Shown one piece after another: positions 40,193 through 47,610 of a DNA stretch of 64,000 nucleotides. This DNA is from RHKX01 sp963823565 (GTDB lineage Bacteria > Actinomycetota > Thermoleophilia > Solirubrobacterales > 70-9): contig CAWGLR010000003.1 in the NCBI GenBank assembly GCA_963823565.1, forward strand, positions 558,001 through 622,000, read 5' to 3'. The notes beneath the pieces are model-generated. The model was given only the letters and a program-made list of their open reading frames with translations. It was not told where the DNA came from and did no database searches. The translations under genes and the position numbers were made by a program. The first letter of the stretch is position 1. Every line of letters begins with the position of its first letter.

Positions 40193-41413
40193 TTGAGCCG
40201 CGTCCTGATCCTCTCCTGGGAGTACCCGCCGCTGATCGAGGGCGGCCTCGCGCGCCACGTCCGCAAGCTCTCCGAGGGCCTGGTCGGGCTCGGCGTCGAG
40301 GTCCACGTGCTGACGCGCGGCGGACCCGAGTCGCCGTCCTCGGAGGAGCTCGCCGGCGTCAGCGTCCACCGGGTGCTGGAGCCCAACCGGCCGCGCGACC
40401 TCGGCGAGTTCGTCGCCTGGATCGAGCGGATGAACGCGGACATGCTGGCCGCCGGGGTCGAGCTCGGCGACCGCTACGAGTTCGATCTCGTCCACGGCCA
40501 CGACTGGCTCGTCGCGGCCGCCTGCGACCACCTCGCCCGTCGCTTCGGCGCGCCGCTCGTGACCACGATCCACGCCACCGAGTACGGCCGCCACCAGGGC
40601 TGGGTCGACAAGCATCCGCAGTCCTACATCCACGGCGTCGAGCGCTGGATCACCAACCGCTCCGACCGCGTCATCGCCTGCTCCTCCTACATGCGCGAGC
40701 AGGTCTCCGACGTCTTCGGCGTCCCCGAGGCGCGCGTCGCGGTGATCCCCAACGGCATCGACCCCGAGGACCTCCCCGCGGCGGACCAGTCCGAGCTCGA
40801 CCGGCTGCGCTCGGAGTTCGCGGCGCCGGACGAGCGGCTCGTCCTGCTGATCGGACGCCTCGTCTACGAGAAGGGCTTCCAGATCGCCCTCGAGGCGATG
40901 CCCGAGCTGATCTCGCGGGTTCCCGGCACCCGCTTCCTCGTCGCCGGCTCGGGCACCCACGAGGAGGAGCTCAAGCGCCAGGCCGACGAGCTCGGGCTGA
41001 TGGAGCACGGGACGTTCCTCGGCTGGATCGGCGACGACGTGCTGCATCAGCTCTACCGGATCGCCGACGTCTGCGTGGTCCCCTCGATCTACGAGCCGTT
41101 CGGCCTCGTCGCCCTCGAGGCGATGGCCACCGGCTGCCCCTGCATCGTCGCCGACACCGGCGGCCTGCGCGAGGTCGTGCCCCACGGCGAGGTCGGCCTC
41201 CGCTTCCGCACCCGCGACCCCGAGGCCCTCGGCCAGATGATGGAGCGCGTCCTCACCGACGACGACCTCTGCGAGCGCCTCGTCGCCGAGGCCTCCGAGC
41301 ACGTCCTCCGCTTCGACTGGAACGACGTCGCCCGGCGGACGGCCGAGATCTACGACGAGCTGGCGCACGCCCACCGGGACGAGGGCGCGGGCTCGCTGGG
41401 CGGAGCGCGGTAG
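40193..41413 (+). CDS. GT4 alpha-1,4-glucosyltransferase (glycogen synthase-like), Rv3032-like
   Basis: A 406-residue GT-B retaining glycosyltransferase. The N-terminus RVLILSWEYPPLIEGGLARH binds acceptor; GRLVYEKGFQIALEA marks the nucleotide-sugar domain, and YEPFGLVALEAMATG carries the E-x7-E motif. ADP- or UDP-glucose-dependent extension of an alpha-1,4-glucan is expected. The TTG start is inferred because the family N-terminus begins there. It is the last plus-strand gene of the saccharide cluster; a GGGTGG-CTCAT-CCACCC hairpin (41468-41484) lies after it. Confidence 0.92.
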   Translation: MSRVLILSWEYPPLIEGGLARHVRKLSEGLVGLGVEVHVLTRGGPESPSSEELAGVSVHRVLEPNRPRDLGEFVAWIERMNADMLAAGVELGDRYEFDLVHGHDWLVAAACDHLARRFGAPLVTTIHATEYGRHQGWVDKHPQSYIHGVERWITNRSDRVIACSSYMREQVSDVFGVPEARVAVIPNGIDPEDLPAADQSELDRLRSEFAAPDERLVLLIGRLVYEKGFQIALEAMPELISRVPGTRFLVAGSGTHEEELKRQADELGLMEHGTFLGWIGDDVLHQLYRIADVCVVPSIYEPFGLVALEAMATGCPCIVADTGGLREVVPHGEVGLRFRTRDPEALGQMMERVLTDDDLCERLVAEASEHVLRFDWNDVARRTAEIYDELAHAHRDEGAGSLGGAR

Positions 41414-41467
41414 GGCGGAGCTCGATGGGCCCGTCGCGATCGGGCGGCTGAATGGCGGGGGAAAGGG

Positions 41468-41505
41468 GGGTGGCTCATCCACCCGGCTCGGTCGCGGAAT
41501 CCGCC
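41468..41505. other. Hairpin and short shared motif in convergent gap
   Basis: GGGTGG-CTCAT-CCACCC (41468-41484) is terminator-like. GCGGAATCCGCC (41494-41505) also occurs at 2919-2930, again in a convergent gap and again shortly before ATGG. Nothing else is seen in the 186 bp between stops. Confidence 0.4.
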
Positions 41506-41599
41506 CCACTATGGGACGCCCTCAACGAACGAACGTCGGGTCGCTGGCCGGCCACCCGTCCCCAGCGAAATCCAGCCGCGTCGATCAGGTCGTGCAGGG

Positions 41600-42334
41600 C
41601 TACCGCGGCCCCGCCGGGCCGTAGCCCTCGGGCTCGACCGGGTCGGGCCAGCGCAGGCGCTCGGGTTCGGGGCGCATGCGGATCACCCGGGCGGGGATGC
41701 CGGCGGCGACGGCGTTGGCCGGAATGTCGCGGGTGACGACGGCGCCGGAGCCGATGATGGCGTTGTCCCCGACGGTGACGCCGCGCAGGACCTGGACGCC
41801 GTAGCCGATCCAGACGTTCGAGCCGACGACGACGTCGCGCTTGTAGATGCCCTGCCGGCGGATCGGCCGCTCGACGTCGCTGACGTTGTGGTCGAAGTCG
41901 ATGAACATCGCCCGGTCGGCGATCACGCACTGCTCGCCGATGCGGACGCTCTGGTAGGCGGAGATCGTGCACTCCTGGCCGAGCACCGTCTTGTCCCCGA
42001 TCTCGACGATCCCCTCGTGGCAGCGGATCTTCGTCCCCGATCCGATCCACGCGAACCGGCCGAAGCGGATCTGGCCGGTGCGGCCGATCTGCAGCTGCAG
42101 GCGGGGCCCGAGGAAGAGCAACCCGTCGGTCCGCCAGCGCCAGCCGGCGACGGTCAGCAGGCGCCGCCAGGCGAAGCGGGCGAGCAACGCCGCGTACTTC
42201 GGGGTCAGCATCCGGTGCCGTGCCGCGAACCGCAGCGGCGCCAGGCCGCTGCGCTTCTCACGCCGCGGCGCGGGCAGCGTCTGCTCCGTCGCGTCCGCGC
42301 CCGGCGGATGGTCTGTCAAGGCGGGGGTGCCCAC
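41600..42334 (-). CDS. Left-handed beta-helix (LbH) O-acetyltransferase
   Basis: A 244-residue protein. Hexapeptide repeats run from about residue 85 to 215 (IGSGTKI, IGDKTVLGQE, VGSNVWIGYGVQVL, VGDNAIIGSGAVV), ending in NAVAAGIPARVIR as in the xenobiotic/maltose acetyltransferase group. The first 80 residues are basic and may lie at the membrane. It is comparable to the acetyltransferase Rv3034c of the mycobacterial cluster; acylation of the glucan or its lipid is inferred. GTG start 42334 has TATGAT 9 nt upstream. Confidence 0.88.
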   Translation of the reverse strand: MGTPALTDHPPGADATEQTLPAPRREKRSGLAPLRFAARHRMLTPKYAALLARFAWRRLLTVAGWRWRTDGLLFLGPRLQLQIGRTGQIRFGRFAWIGSGTKIRCHEGIVEIGDKTVLGQECTISAYQSVRIGEQCVIADRAMFIDFDHNVSDVERPIRRQGIYKRDVVVGSNVWIGYGVQVLRGVTVGDNAIIGSGAVVTRDIPANAVAAGIPARVIRMRPEPERLRWPDPVEPEGYGPAGPR

Positions 42335-42343
42335 GGAGCCCGG

Positions 42344-42353
42344 ATCATAGGCT
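42344..42353. promoter_or_regulatory. Bidirectional promoter with overlapping -10 boxes
   Basis: ATCATAGGCT reads TATGAT on the minus strand (for the acetyltransferase) and TAGGCT on the plus strand (for meaB). As at 37918-37927 the two boxes share one TA. Confidence 0.55.
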
Positions 42354-42363
42354 CGCGCATGGC

Positions 42364-43338
42364 ATGATCCGCCGCCCGATGATCGCCGCGAAGGATCTCG
42401 AGGAGCGACTGCTCAACGGCGAGAAGCGCGCCCTGGCGCGAGCGATCTCGCTGATCGAGAACGGCGACCCGGAGGGGTCCGAGGTGGTGTCGGCGCTCTA
42501 CCCCCGCACCGGGAAGGCGCGGATCGTCGGCTTCACCGGTCCGCCCGGAGTGGGCAAGAGCACCCTGATCGGCGCCCTGGTCAAGGAGATGCGCGGCCGC
42601 GAGCGCCGCGTCGGCGTCCTCTCGATCGACCCCTCGAGCCCGTTCACCCGCGGTGCCCTGCTGGGCGATCGGATCCGCCTGTCGGAGCACTTCCTCGACG
42701 AGGGCGTCTTCATCCGCTCGATGGCGAGCCGGGGCGCGCTCGGCGGCCTCGCCGAGGCCTCGCTCCAGGCGGCGCTCGTCATGGACGCTGCCGGGTTCGA
42801 GGAGATCCTGCTCGAGACCGTCGGCGTCGGACAGGCCGAGATCGACATCGTCGACCACGCCGACACCGTCGTGCTCGCGTTGATGCCGGGCTCGGGCGAC
42901 TCGATCCAGGCACTGAAGGCCGGCGTGATGGAGATCCCCGACGTGATCGTCGTCAACAAGGCCGAGCATCCGCTGACCGACACGATGGTGCGCGAGATCC
43001 GCACCGCGCTCTCCCTCGGGCCCTCCGGCGACTGGAAGGTCCCGATCGTCAAGACCGTCGCGGCCAAGGGCGAGGGCATCGGCGATCTGCTCGAGGCGAT
43101 CGAGCGCCATCGCGCCCACGTCGAGGAGACGGGGACGCTCGAGCAGCGGCGGGCCCGCAACCTGCGCAGCGAGGTCCTGGGGCTGGCGGCGGCGCGGATG
43201 CGGCGAGAGCTCGAGCGCCGGGTGGAGGCCGACCCGGAGGTGGCCGGGCTCCTCGAAGAGGTCGTCAGCCGCCGCACCGACCCGGCCGCCGCCGCCGAGC
43301 GCCTGTTGGAGATGGAGCGGATGGAGCGCGATGCCTGA
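42364..43338 (+). CDS. meaB: Methylmalonyl-CoA mutase-associated GTPase MeaB
   Basis: A 324-residue G3E-family GTPase/ATPase (MeaB/ArgK). P-loop is GFTGPPGVGKSTL, switch region SIDPSSPFTRGALLGDRIRL, ETVGVGQAEIDIVDHAD, and base motif VVNKAEH. It protects and reloads the B12 cofactor of methylmalonyl-CoA mutase, whose two subunits are encoded 14-17 kb downstream (56350-58008 and 59056-59460). ATG 42364 is used, with 42379 an alternative. Its end overlaps the PRC-barrel gene by 8 bp. Confidence 0.94.
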   Translation: MIRRPMIAAKDLEERLLNGEKRALARAISLIENGDPEGSEVVSALYPRTGKARIVGFTGPPGVGKSTLIGALVKEMRGRERRVGVLSIDPSSPFTRGALLGDRIRLSEHFLDEGVFIRSMASRGALGGLAEASLQAALVMDAAGFEEILLETVGVGQAEIDIVDHADTVVLALMPGSGDSIQALKAGVMEIPDVIVVNKAEHPLTDTMVREIRTALSLGPSGDWKVPIVKTVAAKGEGIGDLLEAIERHRAHVEETGTLEQRRARNLRSEVLGLAAARMRRELERRVEADPEVAGLLEEVVSRRTDPAAAAERLLEMERMERDA

Positions 43339-43729
43339 GGGCGCTCGCCTCTCGCTCGCGGAGGCCGCCGCCTGCGTCGGATGCGTGCTCGACGACGTCG
43401 AAGGGCACGCCGTCGGCAGGGTGGAGGGTGTGCTGGCCGACCCGCTCGACTCGACGCCGACCTGGCTGGTCGTCAGGACCAAGCGCTTCGGACGCCGCTC
43501 GTGCGTGCCCGCGGCGACGGTGGCCGCGGTCGGCGATCGCGCCTGGGCGCCGTACCCGCGCGAGGCGATTCGCGCGTCCTCGGAGATCGACTCCGCGGTC
43601 GGACTGACCTGTGGGGACGAGCGAGCGCTCGCCGAGCACTTCCACCTCCCGGCGTCCGCGCCCCGCCTCGCCGCGATCGCCGGCCGCGAGGACGAGGCCG
43701 ACGGCTCGGTGCCGGTCGCGGCGGACTAG
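43331..43729 (+). CDS. PRC-barrel domain protein (paralogue 2)
   Basis: A 132-residue protein with the pattern LAEAAACVGCVLDDVEGHAVG, then TWLVVRTKRFGRRSCVP and a basic stretch, corresponding to paralogues at 7575 and 44361. The second half (ALAEHFHLPASAPR) resembles the LLAHYAQ end of paralogue 1. Translationally coupled to meaB by an 8-bp overlap. Its TAG and the stop of the convergent DivIVA-like gene share one CTAG (43726-43729). Confidence 0.7.
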   Translation: MPEGARLSLAEAAACVGCVLDDVEGHAVGRVEGVLADPLDSTPTWLVVRTKRFGRRSCVPAATVAAVGDRAWAPYPREAIRASSEIDSAVGLTCGDERALAEHFHLPASAPRLAAIAGREDEADGSVPVAAD

Positions 43730-44235
43730 GCGTCCGGCTGCTTCTCGCCGTCGGCCGCGCCCTGATCTCCGGCGGGCCGGCGCCCGGTCTCGGCGACGTA
43801 GGTGCGCTCCAGCGTCTGGGTCGCGAGCTCGATCGCGGCGAGCACGTCGTCGAGGTCGGAGAGCTGGCGGCCGATCGCCGCGTCGTCCTCCGCGGCGGCG
43901 GGCTCGTGGTCGCTGAGCTTCTGCGCGCCCTCGGCGGGCTCGGGGGCCTCCTGACCGCCGGTGGGCGGGGCTGCGGGTCGCGGATCCTCCTCGCCCAGCG
44001 CCCGCCGGATCATCCGATCGTGCTGGGCGAAGGCGAGCCAGAGAGCGGCGATGTCCTGGCGGAGCTCGGCCAGCTCGGCCTCACGCGCGCCGAGCTCGGC
44101 CGACTGATGCTCGAGCGCCGCGCGAACGTCGCGCTTGCGGTAGCCGAAGGGGCGCCGCCGGAGCTTCGGCTGCTCGGTCGCCGGGACCTCCTCGGCCGCC
44201 GGCTCCTCCTTCGCGGTCTCCTGCTCCGTGCTCAC
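43726..44235 (-). CDS. DivIVA-like coiled-coil protein
   Basis: A 169-residue protein. Residues about 27-40 (RRPFGYRKRDVRAALE) resemble the DivIVA/GpsB N-terminal motif G-Y-x-x-x-E-V-x-x-F-L. A coiled coil with heptad leucines follows (about 40-80, ELGAREAELAELRQDIAAL). The middle is acidic and Pro-rich and a second helix (about 120-145) closes it. DivIVA proteins mark curved membrane and organise polar growth or division. The match is short, so family membership is tentative. GTG start; TATACT lies 9 nt upstream. Confidence 0.6.
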   Translation of the reverse strand: MSTEQETAKEEPAAEEVPATEQPKLRRRPFGYRKRDVRAALEHQSAELGAREAELAELRQDIAALWLAFAQHDRMIRRALGEEDPRPAAPPTGGQEAPEPAEGAQKLSDHEPAAAEDDAAIGRQLSDLDDVLAAIELATQTLERTYVAETGRRPAGDQGAADGEKQPDA

Positions 44236-44244
44236 CCTCGCTCG

Positions 44245-44250
44245 AGTATA
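44245..44250 (-). promoter_or_regulatory. -10 box of the DivIVA-like gene
   Basis: TATACT on the minus strand, 9 nt before the GTG at 44235. Confidence 0.5.
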
Positions 44251-44304
44251 GGAGCGGTCTTGCGAGGCGCTTCCCAGCCCTTGCTCCGGTTAGGTGCCAG
44301 GTGG

Positions 44305-44348
44305 TAGGTTGCCGCGACGCGGGAGTGGGATGGACGCCCGCCCGGAGG
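44305..44348 (+). promoter_or_regulatory. -10 box and ribosome site of PRC-barrel gene 3
   Basis: TAGGTT (44305-44310) would start a transcript near 44317 with a leader of about 44 nt; GGAGG (44344-44348) lies 12 nt before the ATG at 44361. Confidence 0.45.
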
Positions 44349-44360
44349 ACAGGACAGCGC

Positions 44361-45328
44361 ATGATCGCAGCGAAGCTGCGCGGGGGAAGCAAACCGAGCT
44401 TGAACGAGGCCCTGGGTTGGATCGGCTGGCGAGTCGACGACATCTACGGCGCCGGCGTCGGACGTCTCGACGACGTCTGGATCGACCCCGGCTCGGGCTC
44501 GCCGCGCTGGTTGCTCGTCGAGGAGGGCCGTTTCGGGGGCCGCTCCACCCTGATCCCGTTCGAGGATGCGACCGCCGGTGCCGGTCACGTCTGGGTCCCC
44601 TACGAGCGCGACGTCGTCCGCGCTGCCCCGGAGGTCCAGGCGGGAACTCCGCTCACCCAGGAGATCGAGACCGCCCTGCGCGCCCACTACTCCGCCTCCG
44701 CTCCGCGCTCGGCGAGCCGTCCCGCCGCCCCGCGCGGCCAGGCCGGCGGCGCCACGACGATCCGCTTCGGCCGAGCCGGCCAATCCCCCGAGGGGTTCGC
44801 CGGGCGCCCCGCCGACGCGACATCGGCCGGGCGTGAGCCGCCCGTGACGCAGGAGCCGCCCGCGGTCCCGTACTCCGAGCCTCCGCCTCCGCAGATGCCC
44901 GAGCGCCCCGCCCCGCCCGTGGAGGCGCCGCTCCCGGCGCGCGAGGAGCCCACGCCGCCCCCGCTCGACTACGCCGCGAGGCCCCGTCCCGCGCGAACGC
45001 CCGAGCCGGAGCCGGAGGCCGTCCGGTACCGCCGCGACGAGGAGCTCGTCTATCGCCCGCCGCCGGAGGGCCGCGATCCGTATCGCTACGCGCCGCCGGA
45101 AACCGATCCGACCCGTATCGCTACGCGCCGCCACACCAGCCCGACCCCGCCCCGGCGCCCGCCGGCTCGCGCGATCCGGCGCAGGAGCACATCGACGCCC
45201 TGCGCGACCTCGCCGCCAGCGGCGGGACCCATTTCGTCGAGATCGAGCTCAGCGGCGAGCTGTCGATCCGCGGCGAGCTCCGCTCGATCCGCGTGACGCC
45301 GCACGAGCGCCGCCCACCCTCGCGCTGA
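44361..45328 (+). CDS. PRC-barrel protein with Pro-rich linker, frameshifted near the 3' end (paralogue 3)
   Basis: The N-terminal 110 residues are the PRC-barrel (LNEALGWIGWRVDDIYGAGVG, SPRWLLVEEG, YERDVVRAAPEVQ). A Pro/Glu-rich linker with tyrosines follows. The uninterrupted frame ends at 45296 in an Arg/Ser-rich nonsense tail (311 codons). Dropping into the next frame at 45116 instead gives YRYAPPHQPD, then EHIDALRDLAASGGTHFVE and IELSGELSIRGELRS, ending at TGA 45326-45328. The shift falls between two copies of CCGTATCGCTACGCGCCGCC spaced 35 bp apart, where 36 would keep frame. So one base is missing, by mutation or sequencing error. Confidence 0.65.
45078..45132 (+). repeat. 35-bp-spaced direct repeat at the frameshift
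   Basis: CCGTATCGCTACGCGCCGCC occurs at 45078-45097 and 45113-45132. Each encodes YRYAPP in a different frame. A 35-bp spacing is out of phase by one base. Confidence 0.7.
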
Positions 45329-45336
45329 ACCGCCCT

Positions 45337-45996
45337 TCAGGCCGCGGTGCGGGCGGTGACTCGCTGCGGCTCGGCAGCGGGCGAGCCCGCTGCGGCGCTT
45401 TGGGCGATCCGGCCGGCCGCCGCGGCGAGCGCCCGCGCGAACGCGTCGAACTGGGCCCGGACCCGAGCGGCGTCCTCCATCCCGGCGGTCAGCGCCTCGG
45501 CGCGGCCGACCACGCCGTCGCCGAGCGCGGCGATCCGGCGCTGACGGTCCGCGACGATCCGGTCCGCGACCCGGCGCGCGTTCTCGAGGATCGCCCCTGC
45601 GTCGGCCTCGGCCCGGCGCGCTCGGGCCGTCGCTCCGCGCTCCGCCTCGGCGCGGATCTCGGCGGTCTCGCGCTCGACCGCCGTCACCATCGTCGCGAGC
45701 AGCCGGTCGGCGCGGCGCTTCGCCTCCTCGACGTAGGCACGCGCCTGGCGCTCGGCATCGGCGTGGAGTTGTGCTGCTCCGGCGAAGGGGGGCGGTGCCT
45801 GCGGCGGCTGGGGCGGCGTCTCCGCGGCGGGGCGGGGCGCGGCGGCGGCGACCGCCCGCGCGGCCTCGAGGCGGGAGCGCTCGATCTCGGCGCCCCCGCG
45901 CTCGAGCCGCTCGCCGAAGTTGCGGGTCGCGCGCTCGAGGCTCTCGCGCACCGCGGCCAGCTGCGCCGCCGCGCCGTCGGTCGCGGCCTCAGCCAC
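45337..45996 (-). CDS. Alanine-rich coiled-coil protein A
   Basis: A 219-residue Ala/Arg/Glu-rich protein. A helix (1-50), a Pro-rich break (about 52-72, PPQPPQAPPPF) and a long coiled coil (75-150, QARAYVEEAKRRADRLLATM) precede a C-terminal module VADRQRRIAALGDG..GRAEALTAG that is repeated in the adjacent gene. It resembles DivIVA-like or ATP-synthase-b-like rods, without a membrane anchor. GTG start overlapping the upstream gene by 8 bp. Function unknown. Confidence 0.65.
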   Translation of the reverse strand: MAEAATDGAAAQLAAVRESLERATRNFGERLERGGAEIERSRLEAARAVAAAAPRPAAETPPQPPQAPPPFAGAAQLHADAERQARAYVEEAKRRADRLLATMVTAVERETAEIRAEAERGATARARRAEADAGAILENARRVADRIVADRQRRIAALGDGVVGRAEALTAGMEDAARVRAQFDAFARALAAAAGRIAQSAAAGSPAAEPQRVTARTAA

Positions 45997-46381
45997 CGGA
46001 GCGGACTCCCGCGAAGGGCGCCGGGCCGGCTGCGGGCTGCGCCTCGGCGCCGATCTCGGCGGCCAGCCGCTCGGCCGCTTCGCCCAGGGCCCTGACGAGG
46101 TTGTCGAGCCCCTCGCCGACGGCCGCCCCGTCCCCGAGCCGGGCGACCAGCGCCTCGGAGCGCGCGAGGAGCTCCTCGCTCACCGCCGCGATCCGCCGCT
46201 GCCGCTCCGCTACCAAGGCGTCGGCCTCGCGCCGGGCCTCGGCGAGCACCCGCTCGGCCTCCTCGCGCGCCTCGGCGCGGACGCGAGCCGCCTCGGCCTC
46301 GACGTCGTCGAGGATCGCGCCGACGCGGCGAGAGAGCTCAGCCGCGGCCGGGGCTTCGATTGGGACAGCCTGTGCGTGCAT
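45989..46381 (-). CDS. Alanine-rich coiled-coil protein B
   Basis: A 130-residue protein, nearly all helical. EEAERVLAEARREADALVAE and RQRRIAAVSEELLARSEAL correspond to the second half of protein A, so the two genes look like a tandem duplication with loss of the N-terminal part. Overlap of 8 bp implies coupled synthesis and possible hetero-oligomers. No clear leaderless box is seen; a TTAACGT sequence lies about 45 nt upstream. Confidence 0.65.
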   Translation of the reverse strand: MHAQAVPIEAPAAAELSRRVGAILDDVEAEAARVRAEAREEAERVLAEARREADALVAERQRRIAAVSEELLARSEALVARLGDGAAVGEGLDNLVRALGEAAERLAAEIGAEAQPAAGPAPFAGVRSGG

Positions 46382-46447
46382 CGCGCGTGCGGGCGGGGAA
46401 CGCGATCACGTTAACCCCCGCAAAGGCGGCACTTTCACGGGCGCGGC

Positions 46448-47581
46448 TCAGCAGCCCAGGGCGCGGGCGATCACCATCTGCTGGACCTCGTCGGTCCCCT
46501 CGCCGACGGTCAGGATCTTCGCGTCTCGGTAGAAGCGGCACACCGGGTACTCCTCGATGAAGCCGTAGCCGCCGTGGATCTGCACCGCCTCCTCGCTGGC
46601 GCGGACCGCGAGCCGGCCGGTCTTCAGCTTCGCCTGCGCGGCGGTCAGCGTGAACGGCTCGCCGCGGTCCTTCAGCGTCGCCGCCCGGTAGGTGAGCAGC
46701 CGCGCCGCCTCGATCTCGGTGGCCATGTCGGCGAGCTTCGCCTGGATCGTCTGGAAGCGGGAGATCGGCTGGCCGAACGCCCGCCGCTCCTTCGCGTAGG
46801 CGAGCGCCTCGTCGAGGCAGCCCTGGGCGAGTCCGAGGCCCATCGCGGCGACCCCGATGCGGCCTCCGTCGAGGATCTGGAGAAACTGCTTGAACCCCTG
46901 GCCCCGGGGCCCGAGCAGGTTCCGCTCGGGCACGACGCAGTCCTCGAACGTGAGGGGGTGGGTGTCGGAGGCGTTCCAGCCCATCTTCCGGTAGGCCTCT
47001 CCAATCACGAATCCAGGGGTCCCGTTGGGGACGATGATGTTCGATATCTCGTCCTCGCCGGTGCGAGCGGTGATCGTCACGCAGGCGGAGATGTCGGTGC
47101 CGGAGTTGGTGATGAACTGCTTGGCGCCGTTGACGGTCCAGGCGTCGCCGTCGAGCGTGGCCCGGGTGCGGACGTTGCCGGCGTCCGATCCCGCCTCCGG
47201 CTCGGTCAGGCCGAACGCGGCGAGCGCCTGGCCGGAGCAGAGGCGCGGGAGCCACTCCTGCTTCTGCTCCTCCGTGCCCCAGTTGGCGATCGGCGTCGTC
47301 CCCAGGGAGATGTGGGCGGCCATCGTGATCGCGACGGAGGAATCGATGCGGGCCAGCTCCTCCACCGCGAGTGCGTAGGAGAGGATGTCGGCGCCTCCGC
47401 CCCCGTACTCGGCCGGAAAGGGAATGCCCATCAGCCCGAGCTCGCCCATCTTCGCCACGAGCTCGTAGGGGAAGGACTTCGTGCGGTCGAGCTCCTCCGC
47501 CAGCGGAGCGACCTCGTTGCGGGCGAAATCGCGAACGGTGTCGCGCAGCAGGCGCTGCTCGTCGCTCAGCTCGAAGTCCAT
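46448..47581 (-). CDS. Acyl-CoA dehydrogenase
   Basis: A 377-residue FAD enzyme of beta-oxidation. DFELSDEQRLLRDTVRDFA at the N-terminus, CVTITARTGEDEISNII and FGLTEPEAGSDAGN in the middle. The catalytic glutamate lies in GGYGFIEEYPVCRFYRD near the C-terminus. It passes electrons to ETF (59616-61385) and ETF-QO (61490-63190) encoded in this window. Chain-length preference cannot be told. It is monocistronic. Confidence 0.93.
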   Translation of the reverse strand: MDFELSDEQRLLRDTVRDFARNEVAPLAEELDRTKSFPYELVAKMGELGLMGIPFPAEYGGGGADILSYALAVEELARIDSSVAITMAAHISLGTTPIANWGTEEQKQEWLPRLCSGQALAAFGLTEPEAGSDAGNVRTRATLDGDAWTVNGAKQFITNSGTDISACVTITARTGEDEISNIIVPNGTPGFVIGEAYRKMGWNASDTHPLTFEDCVVPERNLLGPRGQGFKQFLQILDGGRIGVAAMGLGLAQGCLDEALAYAKERRAFGQPISRFQTIQAKLADMATEIEAARLLTYRAATLKDRGEPFTLTAAQAKLKTGRLAVRASEEAVQIHGGYGFIEEYPVCRFYRDAKILTVGEGTDEVQQMVIARALGC

Positions 47582-47610
47582 GGCGGCGGAGAGTCTGCCA
47601 GGGAGGAGGC

